DNA of 5,485 nt from Promethearchaeota archaeon (lineage in GTDB: Archaea > Asgardarchaeota > Lokiarchaeia > Sigynarchaeales > SOKP01). Where the stretch lies: assembly GCA_016839425.1 (NCBI GenBank), contig JAEOUI010000351.1, positions 1-5,485 on the forward strand, read 5' to 3'. Of the stretch, positions 5,394 through 5,485 are shown in pieces; position 1 is the stretch's first letter; each line of letters begins with the position of its first letter. Under the pieces are notes generated by a model that saw only the letters and a program-made list of their open reading frames with translations, was not told the DNA's origin and made no database searches. Position numbers and translations under genes: made by a program.

Positions 5394-5402
5394 ATTTGGA
5401 TT

Positions 5403-5485
5403 TTAGTCCTGATCTACACTTTCTAATATCTTTTTAATTACACAATTTAATTGTTTCTCGTTTAAATTCGAATCGATTAGAGAAT
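5403..5485 (-). CDS. C-terminal fragment of an unidentified protein (5' end outside window)
   Basis: An open frame enters from the right edge on the minus strand and ends at the TAA at 5403-5405. The last 26 readable residues are helical and amphipathic in pattern (ending KKILESVDQD, with LNEKQLNC before it), unlike the Lys/Asn/Phe-rich translations of the neighbouring non-coding DNA. A stem-loop follows at once. The fragment is too short to identify a family, and an open frame of this length can arise by chance, so the call is tentative. It would be in the same orientation as the large gene, 311 bp upstream of it. Confidence 0.45.
   Translation of the reverse strand, partial: SLIDSNLNEKQLNCVIKKILESVDQD

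Larger units (their letters stand above)
5092..5402. other. A/T-rich intergenic region upstream of the large gene
   Basis: This stretch of 311 bp holds no recognisable gene. It contains the two candidate TATA boxes, the 10-bp inverted repeat pair, the TAGCATGA block, a set of alternating TTGAA/TTCAA boxes (5184, 5199 and 5212; the last two form a 6-bp stem TTCAAT/ATTGAA) and, at its right edge, a stem-loop. A minus-strand open frame runs through much of it and is treated as a finding, not called as a gene. Confidence 0.6.

Overview
The window most likely comes from an archaeon, and the surface-protein style best fits an Asgard (Lokiarchaeota-like) genome. Five things support this. There is a BRE/TATA-type promoter in front of the ferredoxin gene. 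GGTG/GAGG-type ribosome-binding sites precede the genes. T-rich tracts rather than classical GC-rich terminators follow them. One protein is a PKD-type surface protein held by a C-terminal membrane helix with a short Lys/Arg tail. Another is a very large NosD-like beta-helix protein with winged-helix DNA-binding domains on its predicted cytoplasmic side. The lineage is inferred from family style; there is no rRNA or other marker gene here.

Layout, left to right. Bases 1-1045 (+) are the 3' end of a gene for a cell-surface protein built from alternating PKD and Ig-like domains; its start lies outside the window. Bases 1046-1291 form an AT-rich convergent intergenic spacer with a T11 tract and two inverted repeats that look like terminators. 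Bases 1292-1486 (-) encode a small 2[4Fe-4S] ferredoxin. It has a strong ribosome-binding site and a recognisable archaeal promoter (about 1571-1583). One dyad sits at the expected transcription start (1517-1546) and a second lies just upstream of the promoter (1604-1640). Bases 1717-5091 (-) encode a 1124-residue membrane protein: signal sequence, beta-helix ectodomain, two Ig-like repeats, one transmembrane helix, a very basic juxtamembrane stretch, and a cytoplasmic part ending in two or three winged helix-turn-helix units. Bases 5092-5402 are a leader/intergenic region with candidate TATA boxes, repeats and a possible 52-codon upstream ORF. Bases 5403-5485 (-) look like the last codons of another gene.

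How the parts may work together: the large protein is organised like a one-component membrane-bound transcription regulator, with an extracellular beta-helix sensor and intracellular wHTH output. The ferredoxin downstream of it has its own promoter with two dyad elements that are candidate operator sites. The link between regulator and ferredoxin is a hypothesis from proximity only. The PKD protein is convergent and transcriptionally separate, but it adds to the impression of a locus devoted to cell-surface proteins. No mobile element, CRISPR array, tRNA or rRNA was found.
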